Below, piece after piece: positions 8,603 to 17,794 of a stretch of 64,000 nucleotides of DNA. The notes under the pieces were generated by a model, which worked only from the letters and a program-made list of their open reading frames with translations, was not told the DNA's origin and did not search any database. A program made the position numbers and the translations under genes. The DNA comes from Streptomyces luomodiensis (GTDB taxonomy: Bacteria > Actinomycetota > Actinomycetes > Streptomycetales > Streptomycetaceae), in contig NZ_CP117522.1 in NCBI RefSeq assembly GCF_031679605.1, positions 8,990,001 through 9,054,000 of the forward strand, written 5' to 3'. Each line of letters starts with the position of its first letter. Position 1 is the first letter of the stretch.

Positions 8603-9393
8603 GAGACGCGCTCCTTCGAAGGGGAGGGGACACAGGTGGGATCGGTGGCGTCCACCGCCCGGGGGGACTGGTCGGCCGCGGACTCCGGATAGCGGGTGCG
8701 CAGCAGCCCGCGGCAGAAGTGCGCGTTGCCGTCGATCGAGACGCGGACCGAGCGGGCGAACCGCAGGCGCAGCGGGATCTCGTCCGGCGGCCAGGGGTGC
8801 CCGTGCTCGTCCACCAGGACCAGGTCGGACGGTGCCACACCGAGGCCGAGCGCCGCGCGCCGGCGCAGCAGCGCGTGCGTCGTCGCCATGTCGGGGAGGT
8901 CGCCGAGCACCACCTCGTGCAGCTTCTCCTCGGTCAGGGCGGGGTCCTGCCGCAGCAGCGAGGTGAGGACCCGCTCCATCGCCGCGGTATGGGCCTTGCG
9001 GCGGAAGATCAGCCGCAGCTCGTCCAGGCTCTCCTCGGCCTCCGCGCCGAACGTGCCCCGGTAGTCGGCGTCGGCGGCCAGCCCGCGGTTGATCAGGTCC
9101 GAGTCATGGTGGTCGTCGAGCAGCACCGTGACCGCCTCGACGCCCGGCAGGGCCGCCAGGGCGTCCTTGGCGTCGGACGCCATGAGGTAGGCGAAGTTCG
9201 GGGAGCAGAACGAGGTCGGCAGCCGCAGGCGCACCGTCAGCCGGCGGTCGGCGTCGACGTCGATGGACCGGACGAAACCGAGATCGGTGATCGGTTCGTC
9301 CAGCTCGGGATCGAAGACGGTGTCGAGCGCCTTCCTGGCCTGTTGGACCAGTGGCGGGGCGGACACCTCCTGGGTCAGTGGACGGGCGGCCAC
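8599..9393 (-). CDS. DUF59/MIP18-domain iron-sulfur assembly-like protein
   Basis: A 264-residue protein whose N-terminal 100 residues are a DUF59 (MIP18) domain: VFDPELDEPITDLGFVRSI, followed by LRLPTSFCSPNFAYLMASD, which holds the conserved cysteine associated with Fe-S or iron transfer. The C-terminal 160 residues are specific to the version found in propane-monooxygenase-type operons and I recognise no other domain in them. By context it may help load the diiron centre of a monooxygenase or the metal of the neighbouring amidohydrolase. It starts with GTG at 9393, one base after the amidohydrolase stop, so translation is coupled. Confidence 0.8.
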   Translation of the reverse strand: MAARPLTQEVSAPPLVQQARKALDTVFDPELDEPITDLGFVRSIDVDADRRLTVRLRLPTSFCSPNFAYLMASDAKDALAALPGVEAVTVLLDDHHDSDLINRGLAADADYRGTFGAEAEESLDELRLIFRRKAHTAAMERVLTSLLRQDPALTEEKLHEVVLGDLPDMATTHALLRRRAALGLGVAPSDLVLVDEHGHPWPPDEIPLRLRFARSVRVSIDGNAHFCRGLLRTRYPESAADQSPRAVDATDPTCVPSPSKERVS

Positions 9394-9394
9394 C

Positions 9395-10396
9395 TCAGAC
9401 CCCCGCCGGCTGGGCCACGGTGTACTCGGCGGGCACCTCGATGTCGTACATCGCCGCCGCGTTCAGCCCGAGGATCTTCTTCTTCTGGGCCACGGTGATC
9501 GGCGGGTACTCGCCCTGCATGTCCTCCGGTATCTGGAAGTCGACGAACCGCTCGATCAGCCACTTGGGCGTCCACAGCGCGTAGTCGCTGGAGAACTGGA
9601 TGCGGTTCTCGTCCAGCCAGTACAGCAGCTCGCCGATGATCTGCGCGAAATACCGCGGACGGGTGTGGATGAAGGGGATGGCGACCGCCAGGCCCGCGTG
9701 CACATTCGGCTCCTGGGTGGCGATCCAGCAGAAGTCCTCGAGCCGGGGCAGCCCGCAGTGCTCGACGACGAAATTCATGTCCGGGAATTGCGTGGCGACC
9801 TTGTCCACGTCCGCGACGTCGAACGCGTCCCGGTCCAGGGGCCGGATCGTCGGTCCCTTGTGGATGTGGATGTTCTTGATGCCCATCTCCTGGGCCGCCT
9901 CCAGGTACCGGTAGGACCACGGATCGTCCAGTTTGTACCCGCGCGAGTCGCCGTGCCATTCGGCCGTGTAGAGCTTGGCGCCCTTGAGCTGGAACCGCTC
10001 GGCGTCCCGCCGGAGCTGGTCCAGCCCCGCCTGCTCGAAGCGCGGGTCCCAGTAGTGGTTGTAGGTCAGCTTGTCGGGGTGGCGTTGGGCCAGTGCGAAG
10101 GCTTCCTCGGTCTGCCCGAAACCGTTGCGGTAGAACGCCCCGAGACGGGCCGGCTGGAAAATGGCGTGGTCGACGTATCCGTCGATGAAGAGGTCCTTCA
10201 TCAGCCGCTCGCCGCCCTGGTAGAGGTATTCCTCGTACGGCCACTTCTCCGAGGCCGGGCTGAGGTTCTGGTGGTAGTCGTAGAAGCAGTCGATGAACTG
10301 CTTGCCGTGAATGTTGAGCTGGTTCTCGGGGCGCGCGTCCCACAATGCGATATGCGCGTCCACGATGAAGTAGTTCTCGCCGTCCTTGCTGTACAT
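9395..10396 (-). CDS. Amidohydrolase-family (TIM-barrel) protein of prm/mim-type operons
   Basis: A 333-residue amidohydrolase_2 (PF04909) protein, first gene of the operon. It starts MYSKDGENYFIVDAHIALWD, continues with IHIHKGPTIRPLDRDAFD, FVVEHCGLPRLEDFCW and ends with SSDYALWTPKW, which supplies the metal-binding or catalytic Asp. The usual first metal motif H-x-H reads H-I-A here. Homologues sit directly behind propane and acetone monooxygenase genes, where they are thought to assist the enzyme rather than act as classical hydrolases. GGAG lies six bases before the ATG at 10396; the frame stays open to 10579, including a GTG at 10459, but these lack a binding site and run into the palindrome. 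Confidence 0.85.
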   Translation of the reverse strand: MYSKDGENYFIVDAHIALWDARPENQLNIHGKQFIDCFYDYHQNLSPASEKWPYEEYLYQGGERLMKDLFIDGYVDHAIFQPARLGAFYRNGFGQTEEAFALAQRHPDKLTYNHYWDPRFEQAGLDQLRRDAERFQLKGAKLYTAEWHGDSRGYKLDDPWSYRYLEAAQEMGIKNIHIHKGPTIRPLDRDAFDVADVDKVATQFPDMNFVVEHCGLPRLEDFCWIATQEPNVHAGLAVAIPFIHTRPRYFAQIIGELLYWLDENRIQFSSDYALWTPKWLIERFVDFQIPEDMQGEYPPITVAQKKKILGLNAAAMYDIEVPAEYTVAQPAGV

Positions 10397-10470
10397 ATCG
10401 GTCTCCGTCCCGGTGATGACCGTGTCTTGGAAGGTGACGTTAGGCAGGTCGGTGTTCACCGGGGAGCCGT

Positions 10471-10495
10471 CGGTTGTCTCACTTTGAGACAACCG
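10471..10495. promoter_or_regulatory. Perfect 11-bp palindrome between amidohydrolase operon and GAF-Fis activator
   Basis: CGGTTGTCTCA (10471-10481) and its exact complement TGAGACAACCG (10485-10495) are separated by CTT. It lies 75 bases before the amidohydrolase ATG and about 73 bases before the divergent regulator start. Fis-type C-terminal domains bind such dyads, so it is very probably the regulator's own site and serves both genes. Confidence 0.8.
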
Positions 10496-10567
10496 ACCGG
10501 GGGCACGTGGCGGTCCCCGCAGTAGCCTGACCGCCTGTTGACGCACGGGCTCTTCATGGAGGTCGCG

Positions 10568-12082
10568 GTGGACCATCACGGCAACCCGGCACCACTCCCG
10601 CCGTACGGGGCGACGGACGGCGAAGCAGCCGTCCTGGCACCCCGCCTGCGCGCCTCATGGCAGCGCAGCAGGCGGTACGGGGTGACGCCGGAGGAGATGC
10701 AGCCGGTGTTCACGGGCTCGGTGGACACCGAATCGCTGCTGTACGAATGCGGCCACGAGGTGCTGCAAGGGCTGCGCGCCACCCTCGCCGACGAACCGGT
10801 CAGCATGATGATCACCAGCAGTGACGGGCTGGTGCTGTGCAGACTGTGCGACGATCCCTCGATCAACCGGTCGCTGGACCGGGTCAATCTGGCACCCGGC
10901 TTCTACTTCGCCGAGAGCAACGCCGGCACCAACGGGCTCGGGCTCGCCCTGGCCGACCGGGCGCCGACGCTGGTACGGGCCGATGAGCACTACTGCACGA
11001 GCCTGCGCGGATACACCTGCGCCGCGGTACCGGTCCTCGACCCGATCACCGGCGACCTCGCCGGCAGCGTCAACCTCACCACCTGGTCCGACTCCTCCTC
11101 GGCGCTGCTGCTGGCCCTCGCGCAGGCCGCGGCCGGGAACACCACGGCCCTCATGCTGGCCCGCGGCAGCGGCAGAAGGGCCCGCCCGGCCCCGCGCGGC
11201 GAGGTGTTCCAGGTGTACCCGGGACGTGCCCGGCACGGCAGCGAGACGCCGCTGCTGTCCTCCCGCTGGATGGACGCGGTCGCGGAGGCGCGGGCGGCGA
11301 TGACCCAGGGGCAGCTCCTGGCCGTCGTCGGTGAGCCGGGCGCGGGCAAGGCGGCCCTCGCCTCGATCGCCCGGCGGGAGATCAAGCCACGGGAGCGCCT
11401 GCTGTGCGCCCGTCCGCCGGCCGCCACGGACGTCGACTTCTGGCTGACCCTCTGGGCCCCCGAACTGGCCAAGGACGACACCTGTGTGATCACCGCCGGC
11501 GTGGACACGCTCCCCGCGTGGGTGGCCGAGGAGCTGGCGCGGCTGCTCACCACCGCGCCCCGTACGCACACGGAGACCGGCCGACGGACTCTGCAGCCGT
11601 CCGTCATCACGGCCGAGGACTATTCGAGCATCCCCGAGCCCCTGCGTGTCCTGGTCGGCGCCGTGGTGGAGGCCCCTGCCCTGCGGTGGCGCCCCGACGA
11701 CGTCCTCCCGCTCGCCCACCACTTCGCACACCAGCACCGGAGCCGCCCGGTCACCTTCTCCGCGGCGGCGGCCCGCGCCCTGGCCGACTACCACTGGCCG
11801 GAGAACGTGAAGCAACTACAGCGCGTGGTGCGCGACGCGGCGTCGCGTACGGACGTGGTGGACCTCAGGCATCTCTCCAGCGAGATCTTCGCGAGTCCGG
11901 GACGGCGGCTGAGCCGCATCGAGGCCCTCGAACGGGAGGAGATCGTGCGCTGTCTGACCGAGCCCGGGACGACCATGGCACGTGCGGCGGACAAACTCGG
12001 CATGAGCCGCGCGACCATCTACCGCAAGATGGCGCGGTACGACATCAAGATGCCGGGCCGCACACCACGCACCCGCTCATGA
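10568..12082 (+). CDS. GAF-domain / Fis-type transcriptional activator (AcoR/MimR-like)
   Basis: A 504-residue regulator. An N-terminal region with RLRASWQRSRRYGV is followed by a GAF sensor (about 60-190) with the FAESNAGTNGLGLALADRAPTLV block typical of AcoR-like proteins, an AAA+-like middle region with a partial P-loop (VGEPGAGKAALAS) and a C-terminal Fis helix-turn-helix (AADKLGMSRATIYRKMARY). The GAFTGA sigma-54 contact motif is absent, fitting an organism that lacks sigma-54. It would sense a small substrate and activate the divergent dehydrogenase operon, as MimR does for propane monooxygenase genes. GTG at 10568 has GGAGG five bases upstream; an ATG at 10556 and a TTG at 10538 lack a good site. 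Confidence 0.85.
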   Translation: MDHHGNPAPLPPYGATDGEAAVLAPRLRASWQRSRRYGVTPEEMQPVFTGSVDTESLLYECGHEVLQGLRATLADEPVSMMITSSDGLVLCRLCDDPSINRSLDRVNLAPGFYFAESNAGTNGLGLALADRAPTLVRADEHYCTSLRGYTCAAVPVLDPITGDLAGSVNLTTWSDSSSALLLALAQAAAGNTTALMLARGSGRRARPAPRGEVFQVYPGRARHGSETPLLSSRWMDAVAEARAAMTQGQLLAVVGEPGAGKAALASIARREIKPRERLLCARPPAATDVDFWLTLWAPELAKDDTCVITAGVDTLPAWVAEELARLLTTAPRTHTETGRRTLQPSVITAEDYSSIPEPLRVLVGAVVEAPALRWRPDDVLPLAHHFAHQHRSRPVTFSAAAARALADYHWPENVKQLQRVVRDAASRTDVVDLRHLSSEIFASPGRRLSRIEALEREEIVRCLTEPGTTMARAADKLGMSRATIYRKMARYDIKMPGRTPRTRS

Positions 12083-12100
12083 GGACGGGACCGCCGCGGG

Positions 12101-12667
12101 TCAGTGGGGTGCCACGGCGGGTGTGCCCTTCTTACGGGCGCGGTAGGCGGCTGCCTTGATCTTGTTCCCGCAGGACTCCATACCGCACCACTGCCGGCGC
12201 ATGCCGCGCGAGCGGTCGATGTAGACGCGGGTGCACTCGGGGTTGCCGCACTCCTTGAGCAGCGGCACGTCCGGCCCGCTCAGCACCTCGACCGCATGGC
12301 GCGCCACCACCGACAGCGCTTCGACCGGCGTCGCTTCCGTCCGGCGCCCGGAGCGAGTGAGCCGGGGCACCGCCGAAGGCTCGCGGGCCGCGTCGTTCAC
12401 CACGGCCAGCGCCTCGTCGTCGAACTCCTCCCCGAGGCGGCGCGCGGTCACCAACTGGTAGATGGCCTCCCGCACGCTCGTCGCCAGCTCGACGTCGGCC
12501 CGCCGGCTGGGCGACGACACCACATCGACGATGCCCGATTCCACGTACCACGCGTCCAGCCTGTCCGGTGTCACGAACATCTCGAACCGCGCCGAGCGGC
12601 GCGCGCGCAGCGTCGCGGCGAAGTCGAGGGCCGGGTTTCCGCAGACGAAGACATGGTTCAGGTTCAC
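12101..12667 (-). CDS. CGNR zinc-finger / ABATE domain regulator
   Basis: A 188-residue protein with an N-terminal ABATE domain (FVCGNPALDFAATL at the start) and a C-terminal CGNR zinc finger. Zinc ligands are visible as ECGNPEC and WCGMESC, and the name motif reads C-G-N-K followed by a basic helix (AYRARKK). These are stress-linked DNA-binding regulators in actinomycetes. It converges on the GAF-Fis gene with an 18-base gap and lies 57 bases behind the second ABC-F gene, so it may be the last gene of that operon. Confidence 0.85.
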   Translation of the reverse strand: MNLNHVFVCGNPALDFAATLRARRSARFEMFVTPDRLDAWYVESGIVDVVSSPSRRADVELATSVREAIYQLVTARRLGEEFDDEALAVVNDAAREPSAVPRLTRSGRRTEATPVEALSVVARHAVEVLSGPDVPLLKECGNPECTRVYIDRSRGMRRQWCGMESCGNKIKAAAYRARKKGTPAVAPH

Positions 12668-12724
12668 GTCACCATACTGGCGGGTGACTGCTGTGCCGGC
12701 AAGGTCCGGCTGCCACGGCGGCGT

Positions 12725-14335
12725 TCACCGCAGCCGGAGCTCCCGGCCCTGCCAGCGCTTCCGCAGCCAGCGGTCGTGGCTGGCCAGGACGATCGCACCG
12801 GGGCCGGTGCCGAACGCGGCCTCCAGTTCGTCGCACAGCCGTGGCGACAGATGGTTCGTGGGCTCGTCGAGCAGCAGCAGTTCCGGAGGGCGCGCCACCA
12901 GGAGCGCCAGCGCGAGCCGACGGCGCTGGCCGACCGACAACCGCCCCACCCGCTTGTCCAGGTCCGCCTCGTGGAGCAGGCCCAGTGAGGTCAGCGGGAC
13001 CGCCTCCGCCCGCTCGGCGCCGAGGAAAAGCTCATAGGTGTCCCGGACGGTCCGGTCCGGTCGGTCGAAGGCGGTGTCCTGCGCCAGCAGCTCCACCGTC
13101 AGCCCCCGCCGTCGCCGTACCTCACCCTCCGCCGGGAGCCGCCCGGCGAGCACCGTCAGCAGGGTCGACTTGCCCACCCCGTTTCCTCCCGTGACCAGCA
13201 GGCGCTCGGTCGCCGACACATCGAGGCGGCCGATGGTGAGCCGGCCCGGCACCCGCACCTCGCGCAGCGAGACGACGGTGCCGGCCGCCGACCCTTCGGC
13301 GAGCGCGGTGCGCCGGAAGCGCAGCGGCCGCGGCGGCTCACCGATCTGGGCGCGTTGCAGTTCGTCCAGTCTGCGGGCGGCGTTGCGCACCCGCCGGGAG
13401 ATCTGGCTCTGCACCCGGCCGGCGCGGTGGCCGTAGCCCATCTTCTCGTTGTCCCGCCGCTCGCGGTCCGGGGCGACCAGCCGCGCGGTGACCTGGGCCG
13501 ACCGGCGCAGCGCCGCCAGTTCCTCCTGCTCCTCGGCGTACCGCTGCTCCCAGCGCGCTCGCTCCGCCTCCTTCTCGGCCAGATAGGCGCTGTAGTTGCC
13601 GCCGTACCGGACCGGACCGTCCATCGCCGGGTCGAGGTCGATCAGATCCGTACAGACGGCGTCGAGGAAGGCCCGGTCGTGGCTGGCCACCACCACGGCC
13701 CCGGGCAGGCCGCGCACCTGTTCCTCCAGGAAGGCGGCGGCGCTGTCGTCGAGGTGGTTGGTCGGCTCGTCCAGCAGCAGTGCCGAAGGCCGCCGGACCA
13801 GCAGCGCGGCCAGCGCCAGCCGGCCGCGCTGCCCGCCGGAGAGCGAGCCGAGCGACCGGTCGTGCCGGACCGTGCCGAGGCCCAGCCCGTCGAGCACGAT
13901 CGCGGCGCGCCGGTCGGCGTCCCACGCCTGTCGCTCCTGAGCGCCTTCGAGCCGCGCGCCGTAGGTGTCGAGCAGTTCGGCGTAGCCGGGGGAGTCCTGC
14001 GGGGTGCGGGCGAGCCGCTCGGTGAGGCGCTCGAGCTCCGCGAGGTCCTCGCGTGCCTCGCGCAGGGCGTCGTCCAGTACGTCGGCCATCGTCGCCGTGG
14101 CGTCGAACGGCATCTCCTGGTGCAGGAAGCCCAGGTCGGCCGGGCGCGTGACGCTCCCGGCGTCGGGCTCGTCCACCCCGGCGAGCAGACGCAGCAGGGT
14201 CGACTTGCCGGCACCGTTCTCCCCGATCAGGCCGATGCGGTGACCGGGGGACGCGGTGAGGGAGAGCCCGTCGATGACCCGGCGGGTGCCGAGCGTACGG
14301 ACGAGGTCGTGGGTGAGCAGGGCGGGCTGGGGCAT
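12725..14335 (-). CDS. ABC-F family ATP-binding protein (second of tandem pair)
   Basis: A 536-residue soluble protein with two ABC ATPase domains and no membrane helices. Domain 1: Walker A GENGAGKST, signature LSGGQRGRLALA, Walker B LLLDEPTNHLDD. A charged helical linker follows (EAERARWEQRYAEEQEE). Domain 2: GGNGVGKST, LSVGQRRRLALA, LLLLDEPTNHLSP. ABC-F proteins bind the ribosomal E-site and release antibiotics or stalled peptides; actinomycete members of this type (TlrC, SrmB, OleB) protect against macrolides and related drugs. The ATG at 14335 has GGAGG eight bases upstream; the TTG five codons earlier overlaps that site. The drug specificity is unknown. Confidence 0.88.
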   Translation of the reverse strand: MPQPALLTHDLVRTLGTRRVIDGLSLTASPGHRIGLIGENGAGKSTLLRLLAGVDEPDAGSVTRPADLGFLHQEMPFDATATMADVLDDALREAREDLAELERLTERLARTPQDSPGYAELLDTYGARLEGAQERQAWDADRRAAIVLDGLGLGTVRHDRSLGSLSGGQRGRLALAALLVRRPSALLLDEPTNHLDDSAAAFLEEQVRGLPGAVVVASHDRAFLDAVCTDLIDLDPAMDGPVRYGGNYSAYLAEKEAERARWEQRYAEEQEELAALRRSAQVTARLVAPDRERRDNEKMGYGHRAGRVQSQISRRVRNAARRLDELQRAQIGEPPRPLRFRRTALAEGSAAGTVVSLREVRVPGRLTIGRLDVSATERLLVTGGNGVGKSTLLTVLAGRLPAEGEVRRRRGLTVELLAQDTAFDRPDRTVRDTYELFLGAERAEAVPLTSLGLLHEADLDKRVGRLSVGQRRRLALALLVARPPELLLLDEPTNHLSPRLCDELEAAFGTGPGAIVLASHDRWLRKRWQGRELRLR

Positions 14336-14417
14336 GGTGGTGGCCTCCAACGTGATCGTTTTCTTGGCCCGCCGGGTGACCCACCTCGGGCGCGGGCCCG
14401 GTCGACACGTCAGCGGT

Positions 14418-16052
<1,635 letters not shown>

Positions 16053-16173
16053 GAAAGAGACCTCGAATGCGATACGGGCACACGGACAAGTGCCGCCCGG
16101 AACATGGAAAAGGGGAGACGACCGCATGGCCACGACGGCGATGCTCCTGGGCACCGGCCGGTGGCCTGTCAGA

Positions 16174-16190
16174 TCCGGGTATCACCCGGA
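16174..16190 (-). promoter_or_regulatory. Hairpin overlapping the upstream-ORF stop (possible attenuator)
   Basis: Seven-base perfect arms (TCCGGGT / ACCCGGA) with a 3-base loop that contains part of the TGA stop of the 9-codon ORF. A ribosome stalled on the ORF would prevent folding. The role is inferred by analogy with drug-induced attenuation of ABC-F genes. Confidence 0.4.
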
Positions 16191-16211
16191 GATGTCGTCG
16201 TCACCCACCAT
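16182..16211 (-). CDS. Candidate 9-codon leader ORF upstream of ABC-F operon
   Basis: ATG GTG GGT GAC GAC GAC ATC TCC GGG TGA encodes MVGDDDISG. It is preceded by GAGGAG at an ideal 7-base spacing, better than most genes here, and ends 129 bases before the ABC-F start. The three consecutive aspartate codons next to the stop-codon hairpin fit a ribosome-stalling leader. It is not in frame with any long ORF that begins at its ATG. It could be a chance ORF in the DNA left after loss of a TetR gene. Confidence 0.4.
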   Translation of the reverse strand: MVGDDDISG

Positions 16212-16239
16212 GTCTGGTCTCCTCGTCACACAGCGAAGG

Positions 16240-16440
16240 TCACTCGCCACTGTAGCGCAAGCGGAGGCCGTACGAGGTGCCGTGGCGCATCCGCGGCAGC
16301 GCTGCCGCACGGGTGTCGGCGTCCAGGTCGGCGTCCACCCCACCGATGTCCCGCATGCGCCGGATGCCCGCGGCCACCTGGCGCTGCCACTGCTCGAGCA
16401 GCTCCGTGGCCACCGCCCGCGTCGCGCCGGGGACGGGCCG
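16240..16440 (-). pseudogene. C-terminal remnant of a TetR-family regulator
   Basis: Directly after the hydrolase stop, in the same frame, the reverse strand encodes RPVPGATRAVATELLEQWQR and continues QVAAGIRRMRDIGGVDADLD, then ADTRAAAL before the match fades, with TGA at 16240. This is the characteristic helix 7-9 region of TetR-family regulators (x-LLE-W-Q-x-x-VAAGI-x-x-M-x-x-G-x-x-x-ADLD-AD). There is no start, no DNA-binding domain and no room for one. I read it as the tail of a deleted regulator, perhaps lost when the exported hydrolase gene or the ABC-F pair was placed here. Confidence 0.6.
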
Positions 16441-17502
16441 TCAGAAGTGGTCCACGTCCACGACGGCCTGGGCGAACGCCGTGGGCGCCTCCTGGGGCAG
16501 GTTGTGGCCGATGCCCGCCAGGGTGCGGTGGTCGTACGTGCCGGTGAACCTGTCCCGGTAGGAGCTGCCGTCGCCCGGCGCCGTGAAGGGGTCGCGCTCG
16601 GCGTCGAGGGTGATCGTCGGCACCTCGATGACCGGCCGTGCGGCGAGTCGCTTCTCGAGGCCGTCGTAGCGGCGCTCACCGTCGGCGAGGCTCAGCCGCC
16701 AGCGGTAGTTGTGGAGCACGATGGCGGCGTAGTCGGGGTTCTCGAAGGCCGCCGCCGTGCGGTCGAAGGTGGCGTCGTCGAAGTCCCATGTCGGCGAGAC
16801 GGTGTCCCAGACGAGCCGGGCCAGGTCGTGCCGCTTGGCCGTGTCCTCCATGGCGAGCCGGCCCCGCTCGGTGGCGAAGTAGTACTGGTACCACCAGGCG
16901 TATTCGGCCTTCGGCGGCAGCGGCTGCTTGTTGGCCTCGAGGTCGGTGATGAGGTAGCCGCTCACCGACACCAGGGCCTTGCAGCGCTCGGGCCAGAGGG
17001 CGGCGATGATGTCGGCGGTCCGCGACCCCCAGTCGAAACCGGCGAGCACGGCCTTCTCGATCTTCAGGGCGTCCATCAGGGCGACGATGTCGAGGGCGAT
17101 GGCCGACTGCTGCGCGTTGCGGAACGTGCGGGAGGAGAGGAAACGCGTCGTGCCGTGACCACGGAGGTAGGGAACGACGACCCGGTAGCCCTCCGCCGCC
17201 AGCAGGGGAGCGACGTCGACGAAGTTGTGGATGTCGTAAGGCCATCCGTGCAGGCAGATGACCACGGGGCCGTGGGCGGGACCCACCTCGGCGTAACCGA
17301 TGTCCAGCAGCCCGGCCCTGACCTGCTTCAGCGAGGCGAACGAGGTGTGTGTGCCGGGGGCGGCCGGGGGCACGTCCGGTGCCGTGGCCCCGCTGCTCCG
17401 CGCGGCGGAGACAGCCGACAGACCCTCCAGGCCGGCCAGCGCGACGGCCGCCGCGCCCGTACCCGCCCCCACGGCCCTGCCGAACCCACGCCTGCTGATC
17501 AT
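16441..17502 (-). CDS. Tat-exported alpha/beta hydrolase (epoxide hydrolase / dehalogenase-like)
   Basis: A 353-residue protein with a twin-arginine signal (ISRRGFGRAVGAG then an Ala-rich stretch), cleaved near ARSS. The mature part is an alpha/beta hydrolase: oxyanion motif CLHGWPYDIHNF, nucleophile elbow GFDWGSRT (an Asp nucleophile, as in epoxide hydrolases and haloalkane dehalogenases), and a final GIGHNLPQEAP supplying the catalytic His. An Asp nucleophile argues against a simple esterase. ATG at 17502 has GGAAGG six bases upstream; the frame stays open further up without a better start. The substrate is unknown; the enzyme should act outside the membrane. Confidence 0.82.
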   Translation of the reverse strand: MISRRGFGRAVGAGTGAAAVALAGLEGLSAVSAARSSGATAPDVPPAAPGTHTSFASLKQVRAGLLDIGYAEVGPAHGPVVICLHGWPYDIHNFVDVAPLLAAEGYRVVVPYLRGHGTTRFLSSRTFRNAQQSAIALDIVALMDALKIEKAVLAGFDWGSRTADIIAALWPERCKALVSVSGYLITDLEANKQPLPPKAEYAWWYQYYFATERGRLAMEDTAKRHDLARLVWDTVSPTWDFDDATFDRTAAAFENPDYAAIVLHNYRWRLSLADGERRYDGLEKRLAARPVIEVPTITLDAERDPFTAPGDGSSYRDRFTGTYDHRTLAGIGHNLPQEAPTAFAQAVVDVDHF

Positions 17503-17582
17503 GCGCAACCTTCCGTGTCCTTTCCCCGGACCGGCCTGCGGGCCGCGGGCGTCCGTGTGTGCCAGGACTGTCGCACAGGATT

Positions 17583-17605
17583 CGTCACCGGTCAAATAGG
17601 TGACG
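17583..17605. promoter_or_regulatory. Inverted repeat in the hydrolase/amidase intergenic region
   Basis: Seven-base perfect arms CGTCACC and GGTGACG flank nine bases (GGTCAAATA). It lies 81 bases before the hydrolase start and 190 before the divergent amidase. It could be the operator of the lost TetR regulator whose remnant lies past the hydrolase; that link is speculative. Confidence 0.35.
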
Positions 17606-17794
17606 CGATGCGGCGTGTGGTCGCCGTCGCGGCCAAGTGGAGTTGGGGGCGGGGGAGTTGTGGCCCCGTGGCGCGGACGCTGATGGTGCTGCGCGACGGA
17701 GCGATGATGAGCGGGTGCCTCGAGGACCACCGGGACATCGGGGATACGCTGCGGGAAACAGCGGAGAACCTGCTGGATGCGTGAGGGAGTGCCG

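Noticed and set aside
9263..10525. Long forward frame opposite the amidohydrolase
   Set aside because: Antisense to a well-supported gene; Val/Leu/Arg-rich composition without motifs.
17608..17784. Possible 58-codon gene before the amidase (MRRVVAVAAKWSWGRGSCG...)
   Set aside because: No ribosome binding site, low-quality composition, overlap with the amidase start region and no recognisable family.
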